Below, piece by piece: positions 11,559 through 24,600 of a stretch of DNA of 64,000 bases. The translations under genes and the position numbers were made by a program. This DNA is from Macrocystis pyrifera (taxonomy: Eukaryota; Sar; Phaeophyceae; Laminariales; Laminariaceae), in the NCBI GenBank assembly GCA_031763025.1, contig JASSKH010000003.1, positions 6,314,718-6,378,717 of the forward strand. The letters run 5' to 3'. Under the pieces are notes generated by a model, which was given only the letters and a program-made list of their open reading frames with translations, did no database searches and was not told where the DNA came from. The stretch's first letter is position 1. The number at the start of each line of letters is the position of its first letter.

Positions 11559-12108
11559 CCTCCGGCGGACTGGAAAAAATAAAGCTTAAGCTCACCACAC
11601 TTCCACGTTCTCAATTTTCGTGTCGTGTGTCAATTTAGCCCAGTTGGGCACGTTGACCCGACCTGACCCCCGAGAGGAGCAGGTGCGGTGGAGATAGCCA
11701 CCCGGGAGAGTCATCTCCCCCGGGTAGTGTGGGACTTGCGCGAGCTCACCCACTAACAAAAACCAAGGCTATGAGGCCTTCCCGCCGGACTCGGTCCAGT
11801 TACGGTCCACCCTACCCGTTGGGGCGTTGGTCCTCACATAGTAGTTAGTCATAGTAGTATTATTAGTCAGTGGCGCCATGCCACCAAACACGACGACTGC
11901 CTCCTCGGCGTATACAGCAGTACCATATCTATAAGGCACTGCATGTAGCATCTCTTCCTACATCAGCTCTGCTATGTAGCACAGCATGGATAGTGCTGCC
12001 GTGATTGGAACAAGCGCTACGTTTTTCAGAAGGCAAAGGGGATAATAGCAACATGAATTAACAGCCGTAATTACGGTTTACGAAATGTGCATCGTATGGT
12101 AGCAGTAT
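11051..12108. other. No gene seen
   Basis: Holds a T run at about 11,527-11,556, a TACAGCAGTA motif at 11,913-11,922 and otherwise unique-looking sequence. Open frames are short and I recognise no product. Confidence 0.4.
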
Positions 12109-12217
12109 CATTACGGGGGGCCATAGTAAATAGGACCAAATATTGTTAGTAAAAATAGGTAAATATATAGGTTTTTGTCTGTATCGTAGGTCTTATTAAC
12201 TATGGCCCTCCGTAATA
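12109..12217 (+). mobile_element. MITE family A copy (109 bp)
   Basis: CATTACGGGGGGCCATAG ... CTATGGCCCTCCGTAATA. Confidence 0.9.
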
Positions 12218-12782
12218 GTAATAATAGTGTATCATCTGCATGCGGCGGTTTCTACGACTTCGTCTAGCTTCGGCAAAATGGTTGAAATGGTGCACACTAA
12301 CTGCTCGTCCTACGTATCTATCTTCGTTTTCCAAGAAATTTCTTTGGGGCCGTCGGGGCTATAGGGATATAGGGTGGTAGAGTTAGCGCTTGAAATCAAC
12401 TCTTATTATTCTTCAATCATTGTCATAGCATTGTCATAGGTCGAAGCTGTGGGCCAAACAATAAAAGTCGCAGAACAGCCCTCATGTCTGTACTATAATA
12501 CTGAAGCTGTTGTTGTAGGTTATCTATTAATAGCATACCAGGTATATTCTATTAAATGGCTGCTGTAGAGCGGGTGTATGGGAAGTGGGAAGGTTTGCGC
12601 ATGTTCTACAACAGAATGGCATCGGTCGCCAACTGCCCGGCGGCGGCGGGGTAATTGCAATGCATTGCTCCACTCTGATACCCGCCAAAAATGGGAATTA
12701 ACTATTAATACGACGTACGCGTATGCACGATGCCATTCACGGCACAGGCAAGCCAAGCGTTGACGACGACGCCATCTGTTGA

Positions 12783-13470
12783 TGGTAGTGTGTGTTCTTC
12801 GCATCAAGCCGTTCCTTCTACCCGTCGACATCCATGGCAACAACCAGCACACCCAGTGTCCGTGCCGATTCTTCAATCAATCCTAGAGAGATACAAGCTC
12901 TGTGATCTAAAAAAACTGTGCCACAAAAACTACGCCACATTCACAGATACTGCCGATGTTTGTACATTGTTACCAGGTACTGCTGTACCTGGTGTTCAGT
13001 AAGCAGAGTGGACAATGCAATGCCATGTCATCATACTGGATACGACAAACAGGCACGACATACACATTATATCAAAGAGAGAAAACGAAAGAAACAAGAA
13101 ACAAAAATCGAAAGACAACCACAAAAAAATAAATAAATAAATAAATAAATATATAAAAAGCTAAAAAAGAAACAATGATACGACTACATATTCAACAGAG
13201 TAAGACCAAGAACTCATAAGGCAAATAAACAACCGAAGCACAACGAAAAGAAAAACAGGAAAGACCCTTCAGGCGGCCGCAGCAGTTCAGTTTGTGGTAC
13301 GAGTAGCATTGACAGGTTCTACCTACGTAGTACCTGTCTCTGTGCCGTCTCCTCCCTGCTATCGTCAACCGTGCCCCACCCCTGGAGAGGATGCATCACA
13401 TCATGCCATACAAAACAAAAATCAGGCTCGTCGTCATCCACGAAACAAGACTTCTTTCAAAAAAAAGTTC
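12783..13470 (+). repeat. Dispersed repeat R1, long copy
   Basis: Shares TACCCGTCGACATCCA, CAGTGTCCGTGCCGATTCTT and CAATGCAATGCCATGTCATCAT with copies at 35,945, 37,983 and 39,298. Its second half (GGTACGAGTAGCAT ... GAGAGGATGCATCA ... CAAGACTTCTTTC) recurs at 39,655-39,975, where a MITE has been inserted. Function unknown; no terminal structure was found. Confidence 0.75.
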
Positions 13471-13587
13471 AACCAGATATTAGTAGTAGAGGTTATACTG
13501 CTCGTTCTGCACGTATGGTTGACCCACGCTGTCTACGACTACCAGACGAAGAGGTACACCCGTGCGTAACCGTCATCGTTGTGGTTA

Positions 13588-13675
13588 TCTTTTAGGACCG
13601 CAGTCCCGTTTTGAGGACAAGCTACTTGGAATATGACTGGTTTGTCCCCAAAACGGAACTCCTGTACTAAAGGGG
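13588..13675. mobile_element. Foldback MITE family B copy
   Basis: CTTTTAGGACCGCAGTCCCGTTTTG and its partner CAAAACGGAACTCCTGTACTAAAGGGG enclose the conserved ACTACTTGGAATATGACTGG-type core. Confidence 0.8.
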
Positions 13676-13773
13676 TTAACATCATCTATCTGATCTATCA
13701 CCTTTCTGGGGTTGATCACATAGAAATGCCACAATAAGGGACCGCCGGCAGGAAGCGAGAAGGAGCAGGGGAG

Positions 13774-15512
<1,739 letters not shown>

Positions 15513-15602
15513 TCAGACCATGGTGTAGACAATCACGTAGGTAGGTATGGCGGCGTCCTCGTTGTAGACGACGACCTCGTCATGGTTGAGGTTGGTGCCT
15601 AC
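15513..15602 (-). CDS. PARP last exon
   Basis: Codes VGTNLNHDEVVVYNEDAAIP followed by TYVIVYTMV and stop. The acceptor is CTCTTCAG. It supplies the last strand of the catalytic fold and the Glu that aligns with the H-Y-E triad. Confidence 0.9.
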   Translation of the reverse strand, partial: VGTNLNHDEVVVYNEDAAIPTYVIVYTMV

Positions 15603-18600
15603 CTGAAGAGAGAGAGGGGAAGAGGTATCGCAAAAGATAGGCAACACGTTGAGAGCGGCAAATGAGCACAAAGGAAAATACACAAGAGAGGTTAAAACAA
15701 AAATAAACCGAGAAGCCAAGGCCGAGGGATTGAGAAACACTGAGTTAGGCACGCCCAAAGAGTCGCGAGAGACCAAGACCGAGTGGGGGTTGAGACACTG
15801 AGTGAGGGCACACGAACAACACTCGTGGGATTTTAGGCCCACGTCTTCATGTAACAAAGCATGGTCGTCTCATCATCTGCATCCAAACACATGTCTTTCC
15901 TTCCTCTTAACGGACAGGAAACATCGCAAAATGCTTCGTTCTCATTCGCCCCTCTACCTCCCGCCCAACAGCGGGGAAGAAAAAAATAAACACAATAAAA
16001 CTAATAACTAACGAGTTTTTTGGTTGGGAAGACGCCAGTTCAATCAATACCCACAGACATACGGCCGACACCCACCACTACTGCTTTACACTACACACCA
16101 TATTCCGTCAACACTCTACAAATCGAGGAGCGGCTACGCTACAACACGGGACAGGGCTGTGACCCCTCACATGACACTCGGCCTTCGCGCTGGAGGATCC
16201 TAGCGGTGTGCCTAACTCAGCGCCTCGTTTATTTTCGCAACAAAAAGCAACCGCCGAGCCTACGAGTACGGTACAGCAGTCGGCACGTCCGATCTGTGTG
16301 CTGTTTTCCATCCGTGTCCGGGGCCATTAACAACCCCCAGAAATCGATCACAGCGGTACCTAGCACAGTGATTCGTTGATTTCAAAAAAGCAACAAAAAA
16401 CCCCGGGGCTGCGTACGGTACAGCAGTCGGTACGTTCGACCTGTGCTGTTTTCATCCGTGGTCTTTTTGGGTCTTCACAACAACCGCCAAAAACCGTAAC
16501 AGCAGTATCGCCAAAAACCGCTACGCACGTCCTGTTGAACTCTTCACCTCTCCGATTACGGCGTCGTAGCCTTGAGGGGGGCACATGCCATCCGGCAGAA
16601 AGGCCTCCTGCGTCACGTAAGGCCTGCCCACCACGACAGACGCGGTGAACATGCACCTCCATGTTTTGCCGTTCCAAACCTGTATGGCGGATGGGGAGGG
16701 CAGATCCGGAGGAGGGGGGATGGACGGATGTGAGTCGGGGGGAAAAAAAATACAATACATTTTTTTTTTTTGTCTTACATATAGGGGACAAATTACGTGT
16801 TGTACAGCGATGCGAAACGCGGTCGCGAACGCGACGAAAAAATACGAGGCTCTCATATACCATACCACCCTGGAAGGAAATGTGAAAACCCTTGGTGAGT
16901 AAATATCAATACCTACCGGTCCTTATATTTCCGGCCAAAGTAGTATATACAGTAGCGGTTCTCAGGACCCTTCTATAGCGCAAGCACGTGACCTCTGCAT
17001 GTCCTTTTTCCGCAACTCATTCCCCTCTCCGCGTACATAGCATCTTCGCCCGACCAGTCCGTGTGAAACGCGATCGGAGAAAACACGAAACCGGTACTGG
17101 AATACGCTGTATGGCAACCCCGCCGCAACTTGAAAACATAATACATAGTCTTGACAGTAGTAGTTCATGCGGCTGATATGGTACGAGCCGTGTTACATAT
17201 GATGGCGGTAGCGGTGGCGCTGTTGTGGCGCCGTTGTGCCCAAATATTTTAGACAGGGCTCCTCAATTGAAGAGCTATACCCGCAATGCTTTTCTAGGAT
17301 CCGATGTGATTGTTTTTGGTGTATTATTCGCGATATATACCTACTTAAATTGAAGCCCATGGGACTTTACGTGTCGGGGCTTTGCGTGCATTTCCCCCTG
17401 AAAGTCGGTTGCTGGATGAGAAGAGTTTTACAGCTCCTCAAGGGAGGAGACTCAGAAACTTCAGCAGTTACACCTGAAAAAAACACCGCTGTTGCTATCT
17501 TCCCTTGTACCGTGCGTCCATCGACGATAATCGTGGGTCGCGCTGGACCCAATTAGTAGCTGTACCGACGCATTTTTGCTGTTGTCACCGCTTCCCTATT
17601 CGTTTGCTTCCAGACTCTTGATACCTTCGCGCGGTTTGATTGTATTCTATTTGCTCTCCTACACCAAAAGCTGTGGCACATCAGCCGAAGGCCCCCATAG
17701 GTACCCCATCGAAAATCCTTTCGGGAATAGTGCCTGCAGACAGAAGTTGCACAACCAAAAAAAAGAGCTCAACCGATTTCACCACCTGGCGCGTGATCAG
17801 TCGCAGCGAGAAACACAGCCGAGCTAACCACCACCACCACCACCACCACCATCACCAACGCCACGCTGACAATGACCACTGCAGCAAAAAGAGCACCGGC
17901 ACCAACCACCATCACCAACGCCACGCTGACAATGACCACTGCAGCAAAAAGAGCACCGGCACCAACACTACCGTGACAATCACCAATACGATCAGCAAAC
18001 ACCAGCACCAACCCTGACACCGACATCACATTAACATCAACCGAAAAGGGGGTACCTTTTGCGAATTAATAGCGTAATCGTTGGCCTTGCCGGATACGCT
18101 GCTGAAGTACAGCCCCTCCCCGTACCGCAGGCTGACGTTCGTGGCCTTCGCCGTGCGCCCCAGGTTTCCCTGGAGCTTGCTGAAGCCGTGCGTGCAGATG
18201 CTGCAGACGCTGCAGTCCGGCCTTGCGCACGGGCCTCCCTGCGCATCGCAAAAAAAGACCACGCCATGTACCGGAGGGGGCGAAAGAAGCGTTGTGGTAC
18301 GGTAAACAGGCAACTAAAATAGCTATATGTTATACAAGTAAAATGTCCTAGACGGGGATACAACACTTTTCTACGGTATTCTCAAAATGTAATCGCTGAA
18401 ACAAATACTAACCAAAAATGTATAGGGGGGGAGGGGGGGGGGTAATAACTGCTGAACTGATTGTTTGTTTTGGGGATACTATTAATAGTATGTACAGTAG
18501 GATGGATTTGATGAAAAAAAAGATAGGTTCGGAAATCGGGTCGGGGAAAACGATATCTACTGCACTCCCCGACCGGGGTGGGGCATACATACCGCCTTGT

Positions 18601-21600
18601 TTTCACGCTCGCGAAACGAACGTGCTGCAAGACAGGTACTTGCCGTACGATAGAAAAAATACACAGGCGTGTGACGTGAGCGCCGAAGGAAGAGAGCGAG
18701 GCGAGCGGATGAGCGCGTGGGATAACGAAGAGGCGTCTCGCCTCGCGAACCTACATACAGGGCCGGCGCTTGCGCATCACTTTCTCAGCCACGACGACGA
18801 CGCCGCTGTCAGGATGTGCAAGAACCCCCCCCCCCCGACAATAGGGAAGAAGTTGATATTAATAGTATGCAACAGAGCAGTAAAATGGTGGGATGAAGAA
18901 GTGAAAGAGGCTATAAGAGCAAGGAGAAAGGCACACGCAAGGTATACATCGAGTAAAACTTCGACAGGGTGGGAGGAATATGCTATAGCTAGAAAGAAAG
19001 TAAAAGAGATGGTAGAGAAGAAAGTGATATGGAAAGACGTAGTAAATAAAACGAATGAAGACTTTGAGGGCGGGATGAAGCAGATGTGGGTAGGGATAAA
19101 AGGGATACTTGGCAAACAAGCAGGAGAGGCAGACATGGGAATAGCTACTCTAAGAGGACAGAACGGTAAAATGGTTAGTAGTTCGAAGGGGAAAAGGGAA
19201 GTACTAGTAGAGCATTACCGAAAGCTAGGAACACCCACAGCCAACGAAACGTTCGACGCAGAATTCGAGAAGGAAATCAACGCGTGGGCAGAGGCGAACA
19301 TAGATACATCAGAAAGGGAAGACAGTGGTTCGGGAGAGTTACAGAGAGTGTTCACAAGGGAAGAAGTAAAGAAGTGTGTAGCTGAACTTAATAATAGAAA
19401 GGCAGCAGGGGCAGACCAAATAGTGAATGAATTTATGAAGTATGGGGGAGAAGGAATGCCTACCATGATGGTTATGTTGTATAACTGGATATGGCAAAAC
19501 GAGTACGCACCTAGGAGGTGGAGAGAAGGAGTAGTAGTAAACTTATTCAAGAAAGGAGATAAGGCTGACCCGGGGAACTACAGACGCTACTAAGCACAGT
19601 AGGCAAAACATTTTGTAAGATTTTGAACGATAGAATGGGAACGATGATGGAGAAGGAAGACAAAATAAGCGAAGGGCAAGCAGGGTTTAGGCCAAACCGT
19701 AGCTGCGTAGACCATGTGTACACCTTAGGTAAGATTATTCAAGGTCGGAAAGACGCGGGACAAACAACGTACTGTTTCTTTCTAGATGTGCAGAAAGCCT
19801 ACGACACAGTATTGAGAAATGGGATGTGGAAAAAAAAAACTGTGGGAAAAGGGAATCAGAGGAAAGATGTGGAGAATGATGAAAAAGATGACGGAATGTG
19901 CGAGAAGTGCTGTGATGCTGGACGGGGAAATATCGAAGTATGTCGATATTTACAAGGAGTTGCATCGGGATGTACGTTGTCACCTAACTTATTCAAGATA
20001 TATATTAACGACCTGATAGTAGCAGTCGAGGTAGCAAAGCAGGGGGTCACGGTAGGGGAAGATACGGTGTCGGGATCGATGTTTGCGGATGACTTCGTGG
20101 GGATATCAGAAACACCCGAAGGATTGCAGAAACAAATAGAGAAGGCGCTAGAATACACCAGGAAATGGAGGGTGATGGCGAACGTCAAGAAAAGCGCAGT
20201 AGTTGTTTGTAACGAAGATAAGGTAAGCCCGGTAAATTTCGGTTGGAAGTGGGGAGAAGATGAGTTGCCGATCGTAGACCAGTATACATACCTTGGCGTA
20301 GAGATCTCAAAAGAATGCTCTTGGGATACACATACAGCAAAAGTTACAGGAAAGGGTAAGGCACAAGTAGGCAAGATGGACGCGATCCTAACAGACCCGA
20401 ACCTTGACACTAGGATTAAGACATGTATCCTGATGAATGTGATAGTACCAAAGCTAGAATTTGCGGGAGAAGTATGGGAAGGGAACGCGAAACTCGTTAA
20501 AAACAGTTGGAAACAGTACAAATGACAGCAGCTAAAAAAATCCTAAGATGCTCAAGTACGACTAGAAATACAGTACTAAGAGCAGAACTGGGAATGCACC
20601 CACTCAAGACAAATAGATACATGAGAAAGTTGAACTGGCAATATAAAGTAAGGAACATGCCAAAAAAAAGGTTGCCAGCCATAATTGATAGAGCTGTATG
20701 GGAGAAAGTAACAAAAAGGGCGAACTGGAATAAGGTGGGATGGCGCAATTGAGAAAGTGTGGAAGGATATAGGGGGAAACCAAGAAGAAAAATGATGTCC
20801 GCCGGGAAGTTTGGGAGGTACAAGGCAGAAGTAGAAGAAATGATAGAAAGAAGGGAAAGGTTGGCGCTAAGAAACAAGGTGGAATCGGAAAAAAAAAACA
20901 CTCAGAGATATACGGGGGATTGAGGGAAGGAATAGGAATGAAAACGTATGTGCATGGCCCAATGGACTTTGCAAAAACGCTGAAACTGTGCTTTCGTGTA
21001 GGGGACCTGGACTTGTCAGAAAGAAAGAGGTACGAGTATACCAGTAGCCGGAAGGAGGAGGAAGTAGATGCACAGATGTGCCCGTGTGGCAAAGCAATAG
21101 AGAGTAGAACCCACATAGTAGGAGAATGTAAAATATACAAGGAGGAACGGGATGTGTTAGAAGAGGAGATGAGGGAAATAGACGAATGTGACATGGAGGA
21201 GTTTGATACAATGAATAGCAGCGACGAAACGATCGCTATCCTAGGAGATAGATGGTGGCCACAGGAGGCCAAACAGGAAGGGGATAAGATTAGCAAAAAG
21301 TTTCTACGTAATATATGGAAACAACGTAATGAGCGCCCAATAGTTGGAGGTGTCTCTATTAGGAGTAGGAACGGTGCTCCGTCTCGAATAGGATACGTGG
21401 TCAATGGTCAAATGACTAAGGCAAGAAAACAAATGAGTACGCCCCCCCCCCCCCCTGCCCCATATATTATATATGGGTTGGGTTGGCGTCGGTTGGCAAC
21501 GACACTGTAAAACATGCCGCTCACTACGTGAGCTAGACATCCAGGGTACCGTTTTTCTTTTTTTTTTTTTTTTTTTTTTTGGCGGTCGCCCACAGCTGGT

Positions 21601-24600
21601 CATCTAGTTAGATCATTTGTGCGAGGTAAAGAACCTTTACTCTGCACAAGGGAATTGATCGTATCACGTAGTGTTCAAGGTACGGCACCCAAGAGGCAGT
21701 TACATAGTACTCCCATTGCTGTCTCTGGAAGTGGCCACACCGGAAATTAAACTAACTCATTGAAGCTGTTATCCATATGCAAGTCCGCCTCACAAGCGGT
21801 TCTTAGTAGGATGCAGCCCACCCTTCATGCGGCTCGCCGGACACCTCACGGCGCTTCGCGCTTGGTGCAAGCAATGTCTGCCTGGTCGGTGAAAACCGGA
21901 CATGCTCCGTCCCGGCATTGTAGGGGTGCGAGGGTCTATGGTCATACGATTACGGCCATGCATGAGATCGAGTACATCTCTCCTACCGAGTACACCCCCC
22001 CCCACAGGAGGAAAAAAGGGGTGCGCTAGAAAAAAAAACATTCCAATTTTGGACCCTGGCTAGGCAGCAAGTAAGCCGCACGTGCGATACCCGCCGTAGG
22101 CCACCGCAGTCCACCGCACGCGCTGGATACGGTAGGCGAAAGCGTGGCGCCGTCTACCGTGCCATACGTGCTCGATCTCGAACGGATGCACATAAAATGG
22201 ACAAAGGGGAAACTCCTCTATGATAATATCTTTAGTCGTGCTATCTAAATCTATATACTCGTCAGCGCTCAAGGCCCAAAGCGCGACAAGCATTTGAAGG
22301 GGGGGGGGGGGGGGGGCGCAGTATATCTGGAGGAAAAGAGGGCTTTTCCGCGACCCCTACTTACAGAAGGGGCTCGATTAAGGGAGCAGTTCCGAAATAG
22401 TAAACAGAGTACTTTGTCTCCATCTTTTCCACAGACTACAGGCAGCGGAGCTACTAGACCAATAGGAACGGCGAAAAAGAGAAAAAAAAAGGCTGAATCC
22501 ACCAGGATATATCGACAGCTTCTGAAGACCCCCGTATGTACATAAATTGATTGCGAGTTACAGGCCACCGTGGGAGCGAACGAAAGAATGCGCGCCAACA
22601 ACACGATACGGCTTGGTAATCTTGGTATAACGGGGGACCATAGTTAATACCTGGTAGGACCTACGGTATGCACAAAACACCCATATATTCCCATATTTTT
22701 ATGAACAATATTTGGTCCTATTTACTATGGCTCCCCGTAATAGTTTCAAGGTGTCACGGTGGCGTGGGACACGAAACATCGCCATGTCCGAAAAATTATA
22801 AAAAAAAATCACGGCCCCAGACAAGGTCAAGAGCCCGAGTCGGTATGTACCCGCAAAACCGAAAACAGGGGGCAGGGGTTTGGGGAACCAGGATGCATCA
22901 CCCGATCATATTATTATTAAATAGGAATGGCCGTAAGTACGCTGTACCGCGAAGCATGCCGAATAAGTATCTTGTGTGTGAGGATATCTCTGCGTGTCAC
23001 TCCAATTGGTCCTGAGACTGCATCAGATATCTCGCACAAAACCCTACCTACCTACCTACGTACGCCACCGTGGTTCGAACGAAATTCTGTCGGGCTAAAA
23101 TGAATACCTGGTATCTAGTATTCTTTAATCCTTTTTTCAGCCCATTTACTCACCATCTCCCTCCCTTCCGTAACTCAGCTCAGATCCGGGCCTTCATTTC
23201 TATCGCGGGGAAAAATCAGCGTTTTCTTTCCTCGTCGATTATCGTCGAATTATTTCTGCGTACAACACGCACGCTTTCTGCAGAAGATTCAGCACAACAG
23301 AATAGTCCAACGCCGAGCGGGGCTTCAACTCGCGAAACCGACCTTACTCAGCATTTACGAGGTCAAACCATTGCCAGACCGTAAACCACCGGGGGCGTCG
23401 GCCTACATGCCCAGCACTCAAGCAAAACCAAATGGATGCACATCGTATGTGTCTTCAGTCTATAGCGTAAAAATTAGGGAGTCGGTGAAGGCTGCCACAG
23501 GCTACCAGCCACCCCTAACTCGATTCAGGAAGAAGGCCACCTATTAATAGTATGTTATGTATAGGGGGTGCTATTATACCTATCCTGCACGATGAGCGAG
23601 GCAGGCCCGTATCTCTTCATCAAAGGTGGCGAGCATCGCCGCTGTAGAACCTTCTCGTTAGTTTGAACGATTTTGCTGCGTTGGATGTGGGCTACAGCAG
23701 GAGCAGCAGCAGCAGCAGCAGCTGCTGCACCTGTACGGGTACCAGGCGTGTGATGTGTTATTAATAGTGTCAGATACAAAACTTTGGCGGGCGACTGTAA
23801 AATTTCGTCCTGGTGGTTTGAACAGAAATACGGCGAAATTTCACAAACAAAACGCAACAAGAAATAAATAATCAGGAAAAAAGGGCTAATTTGTCATTTT
23901 TTCCAACTCTTGTATATTCAATGATATGTACGCAAAGAAATTGCCCCTTAAATTCTAAAAACCATACGCACCAGGTAGCGACCAAAAAACATGAAAAACA
24001 CTCCGAGCGGAAGCGTGCCAAGTTGATGTTTTTTTCTGGGGAACAATCGCCCATGAACCAACAAAATATCTCCGAGAGAATACTGGTATAACCGACTGTA
24101 ACCAAAGCTTCACATGTATGCGTGTTGAATAAAATGTATGTAGCTTACCCTCAAGTCAACAAAGAAGTTGCAGTCGACGGAGCATGAGGTGCCGTGGAAG
24201 CGGCGACGCGTGTTGGTCGTGATCTTCTCGTAGTGGGCGTGCTTCTGGAGCACATCCTTCGGCACCTGCACGTTTTCCCCGGCGGCAATTCCCGCACGTT
24301 CGTGTCAAACTTTCGCTCGATTGGGGATTATCCATCAAGACCACCAGCACAGCAGCCCTTCACCCTTCACACCGGCCGTCCGTGCATAGTACGAGTGAGT
24401 ACGTCGCAGATAAAAAATGCTTACGTATAATATTTCACGAGATATTTTGTTCTGGGCCGTCAGAGGGACACATCTTGTCTTGCGACAGCAGCAGTAGAAA
24501 TAACCTGAAACAAACGAGCAATACAAACGTTTTTGTAGAAGTCATACCCGAACCAGTATGTACACTCACTGCTGTCAATGTCTACTGCAGCTGCTCTACG

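Noticed and set aside
20604..21404. 266-codon minus-strand open frame
   Set aside because: It is antisense to the LINE reverse transcriptase and has a biased, Ser/Phe/Leu-rich composition with no domain.
22060..22293. 77-codon minus-strand frame (DEYIDLDSTTKDIIIEEF...)
   Set aside because: Composition is protein-like, but it lies in the PARP intron, does not fit between the flanking exons (which join directly in phase) and matches nothing I recognise. It may be a transposon remnant.
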